Below are positions 36,920 to 45,709 of a stretch of DNA of 64,000 nt, one piece after another. Every line of letters starts with the position of its first letter. Positions within the stretch are counted from its first letter, which is position 1. Location: assembly GCF_018613725.1 (NCBI RefSeq), contig NZ_JAGGPS010000010.1:101493-165492 (forward strand). The letters run 5' to 3'. A program made the translations under genes and the position numbers. The notes under the pieces were generated by a model. It ran no database searches. It saw only the letters and a program-made list of their open reading frames with translations, and was not told the origin of the DNA. This DNA comes from Hymenobacter sp. ISL-91. Its GTDB lineage: Bacteria; Bacteroidota; Bacteroidia; Cytophagales; Hymenobacteraceae.

Positions 36920-37012
36920 TCTCAGACAGGAGTATTGAGTAGTAAGAAGACGGCCCTGCCTGATAGCTGGTGCTCGTTCTTAGCCTCTCAACACTCACTT
37001 CTACCCTTGCAA

Positions 37013-38089
37013 ATGACTACTCTGAGCATTGTTCTGGTTTTGGCGTTGTTACTGGTCGTATTCGGCCTGTTGTTTCGTCTCCAGATTCTGACTTCCATTT
37101 TCTCAGGCAGCTCTAATCGGGAGGTGGGCGTCAGCAACCGCGTAAATGCCATCCTGTTTATGGTATTTCTCCTAGGTGGTGGCGCGTGGTTCGCGTGGTC
37201 GTTCGTCGAGAACTTCGACAAGATGAACCCGCCGATTGCTTCCGTGCACGGCCTGGCTACCGACAAGATGTTTTGGGTGTCGATGGCCATTCTGGGTGTA
37301 GCCTTTGTGCTGACGCAGGTATTGCTGTTCTGGTACTCATACCGGTATCAACATAAGGAAAATCGTCGGGCCTTCTTCTTTCCTCATAACAACAAGATTG
37401 AAGTTATCTGGACGTTAATTCCAGCTATTGTAATGGCTGCCTTGGTGTTTGCTGGCTGGAAGGAGTGGACGCGTATCACTGGCCCCGCTCCGAAAGATGC
37501 CGTTGTGCTGGAGGTTATGGGCAAGCAGTTTAACTGGTTGGTACGTTACCCGGGCCGCGACCAGAAGCTGGGTGTGGTTAATTACCGGCTTATCGACGCA
37601 GTAAACGAATTCGGATTTGATCTGAGCGACCAGAATGGTGTTGACGACTTTACAGCCGGAGAAATCCACGTTCCTAAAGGTCATCCGGTATTGTTGCGCA
37701 TCCGTTCGCGCGACGTGCTACACTCGGTATATATGCCAAACTTCCGGGTGCAGATGTACGCCGTACCAGGTATGCCGACTAAATTCTGGTTTACGCCTAC
37801 CAAGACTACCGATGAGATGCGGGCCCAAACAGGCAACCCTAATTTCAATTACGAGTTGGCCTGTAACCAGATCTGTGGCCGTGGGCATTTTGCTATGAAA
37901 ATGAGCATCATCGTGGATGAGCCGGACGATTATGTAGCTTGGTTTGCCAAGCAGAAATCGTTCTCAGAACAAAACCCGGAGGTATTAGCCAGCTTCAAAC
38001 AGAAGTCGGATAAATTGGTTGATAAAGCACCGGCTACCCCGGCTGCCGCTGCGGTGGTAACGCCTACGGCTGCCAAGGCTTCGCTTTAA
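37013..38089 (+). CDS. coxB: Cytochrome c oxidase subunit II
   Basis: CuA-bearing subunit of the caa3-type/A-family oxidase. 358 residues from the ATG at 37013 (MTTLSIVLVLALLLVV); the longer frame from a TTG at 36935 is less likely. The usual two membrane segments are joined here by an extra N-terminal one. The CuA site is complete: HSVYMPNFRVQ supplies the first His, CNQICGRGHFAMKM the two Cys, Glu/Gln position, His and Met. No heme c motif is seen, so this is not the fused caa3 form. The C-terminus is Ala/Pro-rich. Confidence 0.97.
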   Translation: MTTLSIVLVLALLLVVFGLLFRLQILTSIFSGSSNREVGVSNRVNAILFMVFLLGGGAWFAWSFVENFDKMNPPIASVHGLATDKMFWVSMAILGVAFVLTQVLLFWYSYRYQHKENRRAFFFPHNNKIEVIWTLIPAIVMAALVFAGWKEWTRITGPAPKDAVVLEVMGKQFNWLVRYPGRDQKLGVVNYRLIDAVNEFGFDLSDQNGVDDFTAGEIHVPKGHPVLLRIRSRDVLHSVYMPNFRVQMYAVPGMPTKFWFTPTKTTDEMRAQTGNPNFNYELACNQICGRGHFAMKMSIIVDEPDDYVAWFAKQKSFSEQNPEVLASFKQKSDKLVDKAPATPAAAAVVTPTAAKASL

Positions 38090-38113
38090 ACATTCTTACT
38101 GCACGATTTACCT

Positions 38114-39964
38114 ATGGCAGCTAACTTTCCAACGCAAGAGCAGGTGCAGGGTGGCATCGGGGCTACCGAACCGGGCCACGACCACGCGCACCACGACGAG
38201 CATCACGAGCAGAGCTTTCTGCAGAAATATGTATTCAGCACCGACCATAAAGTAATTGCTAAGCAGTTCCTGATTACAGGTATTTTCTGGGCCATTATTG
38301 GTGGTGCGCTTTCCAGCCTGTTTCGTCTGCAGTTGGGCTGGCCCGAAGCTACTCTGGAATGGCTTAAGCCGTTTTTGGGTAAGTGGATTGAGGCTGGCAA
38401 ACTGAACCCAGAGTTTTATCTAGCATTGGTAACTATGCACGGCACCATCATGGTGTTCTTCGTGCTGACTGCTGGTCTGTCCGGAACGTTCTCCAACTTT
38501 CTGATTCCGTTGCAGATTGGTGCCCGCGACATGGCGTCGGGCTTCATGAATATGCTCTCGTACTGGTTCTTCTTCGGATCCAGCGTGATTATGTTCGCTT
38601 CGCTCTTTATCGAAACTGGCCCGGCTGCGGCTGGCTGGACAATTTACCCGCCACTTTCGGCGCTGCCTCAAGCCATTGCCGGCTCGGGTGCGGGTCAAAC
38701 GCTCTGGCTGGTATCGATGGCGCTGTTTATCATTTCGCAGTTGCTGGGTGGCGTAAACTACATCACTACCGTTATCAACCTGCGTACCCAGGGCATGAGC
38801 ATGAGCAAGCTCCCGCTCACCATCTGGGCCTTCTTCCTGACGGCTATTTTGGGTCTGCTTTCGTTCCCGGTTCTGTTCTCGGCCGCACTGCTGCTGATCT
38901 TCGACCGTTCGTTTGGTACGTCGTTCTTCCTGTCTGACATTTACATTGCTGGTCAGGCCCTGCCTAATACCGGTGGCTCGCCTATCCTGTTCCAGCACTT
39001 GTTCTGGTTCCTGGGCCACCCTGAGGTGTACATCGTAATTATGCCTGCTATGGGTATGGTGTCAGAAATTCTGGCAACCAACGCCCGTAAGCCTGTATTC
39101 GGCTACCGCGCTATGATTGGCTCACTGCTCGGTATTTCGTTGCTCTCCTTTATTGTGTGGGCTCACCATATGTTCGTAACCGGCATGAATCCTTTCCTCG
39201 GATCGGTCTTCATGTTCCTGACGCTCATTATTGCGGTGCCATCAGCCGTGAAGGTGTTTAACTGGCTGGCTACGTTGTGGCGCGGTAACATCCGTTTCAC
39301 TACGGCTATGTTGTTCTCTATTGGCTTTGTCTCGCTGTTCATTGCGGGTGGTCTTACGGGTATCATTCTTGGTAATGCCGCCCTCGACATTCAGCTGCAT
39401 AACACGTACTTTGTAGTAGCTCACTTCCACCTTGTAATGGGTTCATCGGCCTTCTTTGGCCTGTGGGCTGGTGTATACCATTGGTTCCCCAAGATGTTCG
39501 GCCGTATGATGGACGAGAAGCTTGGCTATCTGCACTTCTGGCTAACCTTCGCCGGCGTATACTTGGTGTTTCTGCCGATGCACTATGTGGGTATTGCCGG
39601 TTTCCCCCGCCGCTACTACGCCTGGACTGGTTTCGATACATTCAGCCAGTTTGCTGACTTGAATAAGTTTATCTCGGTGGCAGCCATTATTGCCTTCCTA
39701 GGTCAGTTCATCTTCATCTTTAACTTCTTCTACAGCATCTGGCGCGGCCGTCGGGCTACCGAGAACCCCTGGAACTCGACGACGCTGGAATGGACGACGC
39801 CGGTTGTTCCCGGCCATGGCAACTGGCCCGGCGATATTCCTGCTGTACACCGCTGGCCCTATGATTACAGCAAGCCCGGTGCTGAAGAGGACTTCATTCC
39901 TCAAACCGTGCCCTACTCGCAGACGCAATCTTCAAATTTGCCCTACGAAAAGGAGATGGAGTAA
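38114..39964 (+). CDS. coxA: Cytochrome c oxidase subunit I
   Basis: Catalytic subunit with heme a and the heme a3-CuB site; reduces O2 and pumps protons. 616 residues, about 12 membrane helices. Key motifs: STDHKVIAKQF, HGTIMVFFVLTAG (heme a ligand), WFLGHPEVYIVIMPAMG (CuB His and cross-linked Tyr), VWAHHMFVTG (CuB ligands) and NTYFVVAHFHLVMG (heme a3 and heme a ligands). Glu-rather-than-Tyr class details were not resolved. The first about 33 residues carry a His-rich run, GHDHAHHDEHHEQ. A strong terminator-like stem follows the gene. Confidence 0.98.
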   Translation: MAANFPTQEQVQGGIGATEPGHDHAHHDEHHEQSFLQKYVFSTDHKVIAKQFLITGIFWAIIGGALSSLFRLQLGWPEATLEWLKPFLGKWIEAGKLNPEFYLALVTMHGTIMVFFVLTAGLSGTFSNFLIPLQIGARDMASGFMNMLSYWFFFGSSVIMFASLFIETGPAAAGWTIYPPLSALPQAIAGSGAGQTLWLVSMALFIISQLLGGVNYITTVINLRTQGMSMSKLPLTIWAFFLTAILGLLSFPVLFSAALLLIFDRSFGTSFFLSDIYIAGQALPNTGGSPILFQHLFWFLGHPEVYIVIMPAMGMVSEILATNARKPVFGYRAMIGSLLGISLLSFIVWAHHMFVTGMNPFLGSVFMFLTLIIAVPSAVKVFNWLATLWRGNIRFTTAMLFSIGFVSLFIAGGLTGIILGNAALDIQLHNTYFVVAHFHLVMGSSAFFGLWAGVYHWFPKMFGRMMDEKLGYLHFWLTFAGVYLVFLPMHYVGIAGFPRRYYAWTGFDTFSQFADLNKFISVAAIIAFLGQFIFIFNFFYSIWRGRRATENPWNSTTLEWTTPVVPGHGNWPGDIPAVHRWPYDYSKPGAEEDFIPQTVPYSQTQSSNLPYEKEME

Positions 39965-39979
39965 GTACCACCAGGTGCA

Positions 39980-40029
39980 TGCACATAAAAACAGGCCGCC
40001 GTACCAACGGCGGCCTGTTTTTATGTGCA
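39980..40029. terminator. Perfect 22-bp stem after coxA
   Basis: Arms 39980-40001 and 40008-40029 are perfect complements (centre ACAGGCCGCCG/CGGCGGCCTGT) around a 6-nt loop, with internal A5 and T5 runs. It can act as an intrinsic terminator on either strand and would separate the ACIII/coxBA transcript from ctaA. Confidence 0.85.
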
Positions 40030-40126
40030 ATGCCCACCTATTGGTAACGATTATATCAAGCATAAATATAGCCGCTGCGGAGAAGCAATTAACCCTTAAA
40101 ACGGTTATATAGAGAAGGAAGGGTAG

Positions 40127-40178
40127 GAGAAGCATCATTTACCCGGTAAGCCTTTAGATGCTTCTCAGGCCGCTTTTT
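40127..40178 (+). terminator. Second hairpin before ctaA, possible terminator
   Basis: GAGAAGCATC (40127-40136) pairs with GATGCTTCTC (40157-40166). A T6 run follows after 7 nt (40174-40179), too far for an ideal terminator. It may instead be a leader structure of ctaA. Confidence 0.45.
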
Positions 40179-40216
40179 TCGTTGGTCAACAACTAACAGC
40201 CACCAGTTTTCAACTA

Positions 40217-41299
40217 ATGGTATTTCCTGCTTTTGTGCGCCGCTTTCGGTTCGTAGGTATCCTGACCGTGGCGGCCGTGTACGTTCTAATTTTGATAGGT
40301 GGTATTGTGCGGAGTACCGGTTCAGGAATGGGCTGCCCCGACTGGCCCAAATGCTTCGGTACCTGGGTGCCGCCTACGCATATCAGCCAGCTGCCAGCCG
40401 ATTACAAGGAAATCTACCTGGCCCAGCGGGTAGCCAAGAACAAGAAACTGGCTACCCGGCTCGAAAGCATGGGCTTTCATCAGGTGGCGGGCGATATTTT
40501 CAACCATCCCTCGCAGTACATCGAAACGGATTTCAATCCGGTAAAAACCTGGATTGAGTATATCAACCGCTTGGTGGGGGCACTGATTGGAGTATTTGTA
40601 TTTGCTACTGTGCTCTTTGCTTTTCCGTACTGGCGGCGCGACCGGCCGGTGTTCTGGCTGGCACTGGGCTCGTTTCTGCTTACCGGCGTGCAGGGCTGGT
40701 TGGGTTCGTTGGTTGTTTCAACCAATCTGCTGCCCATTATGGTAACTATACACATGGGCTTGGCCCTCGTGATTGTAGGGATGTTGTTGTATGCCGTGAT
40801 TCGCTCGCAGCGCCCGGGCAGCGGCGTTGAGGAACGAGTGCAGCCGTTGGCGGGCCTGAAAACTGCGCTGGTCGTGGCAGTTATATTCAGCTTTGGTCAG
40901 ATTGTACTGGGTACACAGGTGCGTGAAGAGGTCGACTTGCTGGCTTCGGCCAACCACTACCTTGGCCGCGCCGGTTGGATAGACCAGTTGGGTACCACCT
41001 TTAAGGTACACCGGTCGTTTTCCATCCTCATCGTGCTGCTGAATGCCTACTTGGTATATAAGCTATACAAGGTGCCTTCGAGGGGCCTGCACCGGCTGGC
41101 TACGGTTATTGCGGTGCTGGTTGTGGGTGAAGTAATAGCCGGTATCACGCTGGCTTACTTTGCCTTTCCGGCTTTCGCTCAGCCCATCCATCTCACGCTG
41201 GCTACTGTGCTCTTTGGGGCACAGTTTCAGGCGATGATAGCCTATAACCGGGCTACGAAAGGGCAGGCGCAGGAGGTTACTCCGGTCGTTGTTGCGTAG
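40217..41299 (+). CDS. ctaA: Heme A synthase (CtaA/COX15 family)
   Basis: Oxidises heme O to heme A for the oxidase. 360 residues, eight membrane helices. The first helix and loop, GGIVRSTGSGMGCPDWPKC followed by FGTWVPP, are the family signature; conserved histidines occur at the ends of helices (for example YIHMGLALVIVG-like and LGTTFKVHRSFSILIVLL). About 250 bp after coxA, with two hairpins in between, and only 56 bp before ctaB, so it probably has its own promoter and is co-transcribed with ctaB. Confidence 0.96.
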   Translation: MVFPAFVRRFRFVGILTVAAVYVLILIGGIVRSTGSGMGCPDWPKCFGTWVPPTHISQLPADYKEIYLAQRVAKNKKLATRLESMGFHQVAGDIFNHPSQYIETDFNPVKTWIEYINRLVGALIGVFVFATVLFAFPYWRRDRPVFWLALGSFLLTGVQGWLGSLVVSTNLLPIMVTIHMGLALVIVGMLLYAVIRSQRPGSGVEERVQPLAGLKTALVVAVIFSFGQIVLGTQVREEVDLLASANHYLGRAGWIDQLGTTFKVHRSFSILIVLLNAYLVYKLYKVPSRGLHRLATVIAVLVVGEVIAGITLAYFAFPAFAQPIHLTLATVLFGAQFQAMIAYNRATKGQAQEVTPVVVA

Positions 41300-41355
41300 C
41301 TTTGCAGCCCCGCAAGGGGTGGTTTTCCGCCATATACACCGTTTTTCTCCCGTTA

Positions 41356-42207
41356 ATGAGTAAGGCTAAGGCGTACTTCCAGCTGATTAAGTTCCGATTG
41401 GCCCTCACGGTGGCTTTCTCCAGCGCCATTGGCTATCTGTTGGGCGCCAACGAGCTACACTGGGGACGGGCTCTACTGGTAATGGTGGGCGGCTTGGCTG
41501 TTACCGGGGCAGCTAACACCATCAACCAGATTTTCGAAATCGACCTAGACCGCCAAATGAAGCGTACGGCTCAGCGGCCATTACCCCTAGGGATTCTTAG
41601 CCCGCTGGAGGCCTGGGTATTCACGCTCGTACTGGGCGGAGCGGGGCTGACGCTGCTGGCGCTGGTATTCAACCCGTTGTCAGCAGCACTGGCGCTGCTT
41701 TCGCTTATTTTGTACGGGTTTGTGTACACGCCTCTCAAAACTATTTCGCCGATTTGCGTGGCGGTAGGTGCCATTCCGGGCGGATTGCCGCCGCTTATTG
41801 GCTGGGTGGCAGCTACTGGTTTTCTGGGGCTGCAGGGTTGGATTCTATTTGGTATCCAGTTTATGTGGCAATTTCCGCACTTCTGGGCCATTGCCTGGGT
41901 GCTCGATGACGACTACAAGAAGGCCGGATTCAAGATGCTGCCTTCGCCCGGCAAAAAGGACTTACGCACCGCCTTCCAGATCATGACTTACACCATGGTG
42001 CTGATTCCGCTTAGCCTGTTGCCCTTCTATTTTGGGATGACCGGAACCGTGTATCCGATGGTAGCGGCGGTATGTGGAGTGCTGTTTCTGATGCAGACGT
42101 TTTACCTGATGCGGACTGTCAGCAAGAAAGCGGCCATGAGCATCATGTTCGGCTCCTTTCTATATCTGCCCATTGTGCAGATTGCGTTGGTGCTGGATAA
42201 AATATAG
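41356..42207 (+). CDS. ctaB: Heme o synthase (protoheme IX farnesyltransferase)
   Basis: Adds a farnesyl group to heme B, giving heme O, the substrate of CtaA. 283 residues from the ATG at 41356 (MSKAKAYFQLIKFRLALTVA); the longer frame begins with TTG at 41302. The prenyl-diphosphate motif NQIFEIDLDRQMKRTAQRPL is intact, as are the second motif around WAIAWVLDDDYKKAGFKML and about nine membrane helices. Confidence 0.97.
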   Translation: MSKAKAYFQLIKFRLALTVAFSSAIGYLLGANELHWGRALLVMVGGLAVTGAANTINQIFEIDLDRQMKRTAQRPLPLGILSPLEAWVFTLVLGGAGLTLLALVFNPLSAALALLSLILYGFVYTPLKTISPICVAVGAIPGGLPPLIGWVAATGFLGLQGWILFGIQFMWQFPHFWAIAWVLDDDYKKAGFKMLPSPGKKDLRTAFQIMTYTMVLIPLSLLPFYFGMTGTVYPMVAAVCGVLFLMQTFYLMRTVSKKAAMSIMFGSFLYLPIVQIALVLDKI

Positions 42208-42362
42208 CGCTTTGCCTGGAAGTGAGATTTGCGACCTAAACAGTGAGACAAAAGACTCTTGTTCAGTGTTAAAAATAAACAGGCGAAGGTCCCGGATTCA
42301 CCAGAATCCCTGTTCCGACGCCTTGCTTACTTCTCACCTCTCATACTCACACATTCAACCAT

Positions 42363-42950
42363 ATGCTTGCTAACGAAGCCCTGAATACCAAGGAGCCGGC
42401 TACCGGAATACATCCGACCCGGTTTCTGCTCATGCTGATGATGGTCAGCATTTTCATGATTTTTGCTGCTTACACCAGCGCCTACATTGTGCGCCGCAAC
42501 GAAGGCAACTGGCTGGAATTCAACCTGCCTCCCGGTTTCCTATACACCACGGTTGTGCTGCTGCTGAGCTCGGCTACGGTGCAGTGGGCCTGGGTGGCTG
42601 CCCGCCGCGACGACCTTAAGCAGGTGCGGCTGGCGTTGCTGCTTACTTTCGGATTGGGCATGGCGTTTTTGGTGGGTCAGTGGCTGCTTTGGGGGCAATT
42701 AGTCGACGGTCGTATCTTTTTTGCGGGCACCGACTCCAACCCTTCCGGCTCATTTCTGTATGTATTAACCGGAGTCCACGCTTTTCACCTCATTACGGGC
42801 CTTATCTTTCTGCTGGTTGTGGTGCGGAAAAGCTTTAAGTATCAGGTGCATTCCCGTCAGATGCTCTCCATTGGCAACGTTACCATCTACTGGCACTTCC
42901 TGGGCGTACTTTGGTTGTACCTGTATTTGTTCTTACTTTTGAACCACTAG
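42363..42950 (+). CDS. Cytochrome c oxidase subunit III (first copy)
   Basis: 195 residues, five membrane helices, heme-copper oxidase subunit III family. FLLMLMMVSIFMIFAAYTSA and GVHAFHLITGLIFLLVVV fit the family, as does the final IYWHFLGVLWLYLYLFLLL. The gene is separated from ctaB by 155 bp with a small inverted repeat. The next gene is a longer subunit III, so the complex may contain two related subunits or this one may be an accessory assembly form. Confidence 0.92.
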   Translation: MLANEALNTKEPATGIHPTRFLLMLMMVSIFMIFAAYTSAYIVRRNEGNWLEFNLPPGFLYTTVVLLLSSATVQWAWVAARRDDLKQVRLALLLTFGLGMAFLVGQWLLWGQLVDGRIFFAGTDSNPSGSFLYVLTGVHAFHLITGLIFLLVVVRKSFKYQVHSRQMLSIGNVTIYWHFLGVLWLYLYLFLLLNH

Positions 42951-42975
42951 ATTGTTGTAAACTCCCCCGCACGCT

Positions 42976-43749
42976 ATGTCCACCATTTCCCCGACGACGC
43001 AGGCAATTTCCGATTCCGCCCTGGACAAGCCGCGCACCGGCACCTGGGACGGCGGCAATGAGCCCTTCAATGCCAGCTACGGCAAGCTGATGATGTGGTT
43101 CTTCCTGCTGTCGGACGCCTTCACGTTCGCTGCCTTCCTGACCACCTACGGCCTTATTCGCCACCGGTACCAGCCTTACACCGGCTCGCCCGAGGCGTTC
43201 GAGTTCTCGACTGCTTACTGGCCTATTCCGGAAAAGGTATTCAACTCCTTCCCGGGGCTGCACGGTGTCGATCTGCCACTGGCCTTCGTGGCCCTGATGA
43301 CGATGATTCTCATCTTCTCATCGGTAACGATGGTACTGGCCGTAGAAGCTGGCCAGCGTTTCGATAAGAAGGACGTGCAGAAGTGGCTGCTCTGGACTAT
43401 CCTGTTCGGAGTTGTCTTCGTAAGCTGCCAGGCCTGGGAGTGGAGCCACTTCATCACCGGTACCGACGAGGGTACGCTGATGAACGACGGCACGCGGTTC
43501 TTCGGGGCCAACCTGGCAATGAACCAGTATGGGCCCGTGCTATTCGCCGACCTGTTCTTCTTCATCACCGGTTTCCATGGTACGCACGTATTCTCAGGCA
43601 TCTGCCTGCTGATCTACTGCTTTATCGCTACCACCAACGGTACGTTCGAGAAGCGTGGCCACTACGAGATGGTGGAGAAAATCGGCCTGTACTGGCACTT
43701 CGTTGACTTGGTGTGGGTGTTTGTCTTCACCTTCTTCTACCTGGTTTAA
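42976..43749 (+). CDS. Cytochrome c oxidase subunit III (second copy)
   Basis: 257 residues with about five to seven membrane helices; motifs MMWFFLLSDAFTFAAFLTTY, FFITGFHGTHVFSGICLLIY and LYWHFVDLVWVFVFTFFYLV are typical for subunit III. The N-terminal about 30 residues are polar. Adjacent to the shorter subunit III gene, 25 bp apart. Confidence 0.95.
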   Translation: MSTISPTTQAISDSALDKPRTGTWDGGNEPFNASYGKLMMWFFLLSDAFTFAAFLTTYGLIRHRYQPYTGSPEAFEFSTAYWPIPEKVFNSFPGLHGVDLPLAFVALMTMILIFSSVTMVLAVEAGQRFDKKDVQKWLLWTILFGVVFVSCQAWEWSHFITGTDEGTLMNDGTRFFGANLAMNQYGPVLFADLFFFITGFHGTHVFSGICLLIYCFIATTNGTFEKRGHYEMVEKIGLYWHFVDLVWVFVFTFFYLV

Positions 43750-43763
43750 TTTTCCTGACTCTG

Positions 43764-43800
43764 CTGCCGACTGGCCCCCACTGGGGCGGCTAGTCGGCAG
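43764..43800 (+). promoter_or_regulatory. Intercistronic hairpin between subunit III and subunit IV
   Basis: CTGCCGACT (43764-43772) and AGTCGGCAG (43792-43800) form a perfect 9-bp stem, extended inside by GCCCC/GGGGC. It stands alone in a 71-bp spacer. A T-rich stretch follows (GTGTTTCTTTC), so partial termination is possible. Confidence 0.6.
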
Positions 43801-43820
43801 CTGTGTTTCTTTCTACGCTC

Positions 43821-44150
43821 ATGGCTAATCACACCACCCAAATGCCGGCCCATCCCGGCGAGATTCCGAAGCCCAACACGGCCTGGATTTGGAAAACCTT
43901 CTGGATTATCACGGCCATTACGGCGCTGGAATTCCTGATTGCCTTCGTTATGCCTGCAAGCACGTTGCGCAACTCGATTTTCATCATCCTGACTATCTTC
44001 AAGGCTTTCTTCATCGTGGCCGAGTTCATGCACTTAAAGCATGAAACTAAAGGCCTGATCTGGACGATTTTGATTCCGATGGGCCTATTGATCTGGCTGC
44101 TGGTAGCACTCATTACCGAGGGTAACGCCATTCACGAAGCTATTTTCTAG
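43821..44150 (+). CDS. Cytochrome c oxidase subunit IV-like protein
   Basis: 109 residues with three membrane helices (WIITAITALEFLIAFVM, FIILTIFKAFFIVAEFMHL and WTILIPMGLLIWLLVALI), matching the small prokaryotic subunit IV family. The conserved FKAFFIVAEFMHLKHE is present. The ATG at 43821 (MANHTTQMP) is preferred over 43803. Ends 3 bp before the SCO-like gene. Confidence 0.9.
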   Translation: MANHTTQMPAHPGEIPKPNTAWIWKTFWIITAITALEFLIAFVMPASTLRNSIFIILTIFKAFFIVAEFMHLKHETKGLIWTILIPMGLLIWLLVALITEGNAIHEAIF

Positions 44151-44153
44151 CCT

Positions 44154-44816
44154 ATGCGGCCCCAACAAGTATTACTGTTGGGCCTGATGTTGCTGGTTCC
44201 GGTCCTGGCTTTTCTGTTTCTGAAAGGCTTCGGTACCAACCGTTACGCGCTGCCCTTTTATCTGCCCGAACGCGTTGATTCGACGCTGGTGGCCGGAAAG
44301 TGGCAGCGCGATACTGTTTACCACCAACTTGGGCCGTTTCGGCTGCGCGAAGGTGCCGGCGGGCGCGAGGTAACCGGTGCCGAGCTAAAGGCCCAGGGCC
44401 TTTACGTATTGAGCGCCCTGCCTCCCGGCTGCCCGAACGACTGTCAGCGCCAGACGGCCCAACTAGTGCGGCTGCAGGAGAAATACCGGCAGGAACCTCG
44501 CGTGCGTCTGGCCTCGGTGCTCACCAGCCCCGACTCGGCGGCTGCCGCCGCACGCTATGCCGAACAGGCAGGGGCTATTGCCGGCAAATGGTTTTTTCTG
44601 ACCGGAAACGAAAGCACAGTAAACCGGTTATTAAACCAGGAACTGCAGCTCCTGCCTTCCACCACTAGTAGCAGTGCCGGTGCTTACCCACTTGTTGTGT
44701 TGCTTGTAGACCGCGACGGCTACGTACGGGGGCGCTACAATGGCACCAGCGAGCGGGATATGAACCGGCTCATCACTGAAATCAGCGTACTGCTGTACAT
44801 CTATGACCACCCCTGA
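44154..44816 (+). CDS. SCO1/SenC-like thioredoxin-fold protein
   Basis: Predicted assembly factor for CuA of the oxidase. 220 residues; one N-terminal membrane anchor (VLLLGLMLLVPVLAFLFL), then a thioredoxin-like domain with the CxxxC copper motif in PPGCPNDCQRQ (Cys93, Cys97). A conserved distal His normally follows in SCO proteins (before a LVDxxG strand); here the corresponding stretch, SAGAYPLVVLLVDRDG, has no His, so copper ligation may differ. It could be redox-only. Overlaps DUF420 by 14 bp. Confidence 0.82.
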   Translation: MRPQQVLLLGLMLLVPVLAFLFLKGFGTNRYALPFYLPERVDSTLVAGKWQRDTVYHQLGPFRLREGAGGREVTGAELKAQGLYVLSALPPGCPNDCQRQTAQLVRLQEKYRQEPRVRLASVLTSPDSAAAAARYAEQAGAIAGKWFFLTGNESTVNRLLNQELQLLPSTTSSSAGAYPLVVLLVDRDGYVRGRYNGTSERDMNRLITEISVLLYIYDHP

Positions 44817-45363
44817 TCCGCTTGTCAATTCTGCTGCTGGTGCTGCCAAGTACAAAGTGCTGGCCGCTGTGCTCGGTGCTGTTGTGCCCCTGGCAGTAGC
44901 TGTGCTGTACTTTTTTCCCGGCGTATTCGTTATTCCGGGGCTCAACGTGAAAGCATTGCCCGCCGTAAATGCCGGGCTCAATTCGCTGACGGCGGTTTGC
45001 CTAATGCTGGGCTATTACTTCATCCGCAACAAGCAGGTGACCCGGCACCGCGCCATGATGGGGCTGGCTTTCTTGCTGGGCTCGTTATTTCTGGTGTCGT
45101 ATGTGGCCTACCATTCGCAGGTGACCAGCACCACGTTTGGGGGCCAGGGCCTGATTCGGGGCATATATTACTTCATTCTGCTGACGCATATTGTGCTGGC
45201 CGCCGCTACGGTGGGGTTGGTGCTGTTCACGCTCTATTTCGCCCTCACCGAGCAGTTTCAGAAACACCGCCGTATTGCCCGCTGGACGTATCCGGTGTGG
45301 CTGTATGTGTCGGTGACCGGGGTGATTGTGTATTTCATGATTTCGCCCTACTACAGTTCTTAG
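44803..45363 (+). CDS. DUF420 membrane protein
   Basis: 186 residues with five membrane helices. DUF420 proteins are recurrent neighbours of cox genes in Bacteroidota and are thought to help oxidase assembly. Seen here: FLLGSLFLVSYVAYHSQVTS, YFILLTHIVLAAATVGLVLF and several conserved His (YHSQ, LLTHIVL, KHRR). It overlaps the SCO-like gene, consistent with co-translation. Confidence 0.9.
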   Translation: MTTPDPLVNSAAGAAKYKVLAAVLGAVVPLAVAVLYFFPGVFVIPGLNVKALPAVNAGLNSLTAVCLMLGYYFIRNKQVTRHRAMMGLAFLLGSLFLVSYVAYHSQVTSTTFGGQGLIRGIYYFILLTHIVLAAATVGLVLFTLYFALTEQFQKHRRIARWTYPVWLYVSVTGVIVYFMISPYYSS

Positions 45364-45433
45364 AAGGAGTTTCGGCCGAACCTTCGGGGCAGGTTTCAGA
45401 GTTATACAAAGACACGTTTATCATCTCAACGCC

Positions 45434-45709
45434 ATGAAGAAATTTGCTGTAACGGGGCTGTTAGCTCTGCTGGTAACCTTGCTGCTGAGTGTGCTGGTGC
45501 CCGCGCCCGCCCAGGCCCAATGCACGCTGTGCAAAACCCAGTTGGTATCGGGTGGCAAAGACAAGGATAGCTATGATACCACGGGCCTCAACAAGGGCAT
45601 TGTGTACCTGATGGCCATTCCGTACCTGCTGATTGGCAGCGTGGGCTTTTTCTGGTACCGCCATACTGTCCAGCAGAAGAAGAAAAAAGCCGCTCAAGAT
45701 GGCCTATAA
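45434..45709 (+). CDS. Small exported/membrane protein with CxxC
   Basis: 91 residues. A hydrophobic N-terminus ending in PAPAQAQ reads as a signal peptide, followed directly by CTLCK (Cys30, Cys33), a polar stretch, a membrane segment (VYLMAIPYLLIGSVGFFWY) and a Lys-rich cytoplasmic tail. The CxxC could be a metal or redox site. It is within the cox locus and overlaps the DUF983 gene by 11 bp, so a role in oxidase assembly is plausible. Not recognised otherwise. Confidence 0.78.
   Translation: MKKFAVTGLLALLVTLLLSVLVPAPAQAQCTLCKTQLVSGGKDKDSYDTTGLNKGIVYLMAIPYLLIGSVGFFWYRHTVQQKKKKAAQDGL

Noticed and set aside
42280-42324. Resemblance to the core of a cobalamin riboswitch on the minus strand (GGATTCTGGTGAATCC region)
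   Set aside because: Only a short inverted repeat matches. Conserved flanking helices are missing, and on the minus strand there is no gene to control, since the genes on both sides are on the plus strand.
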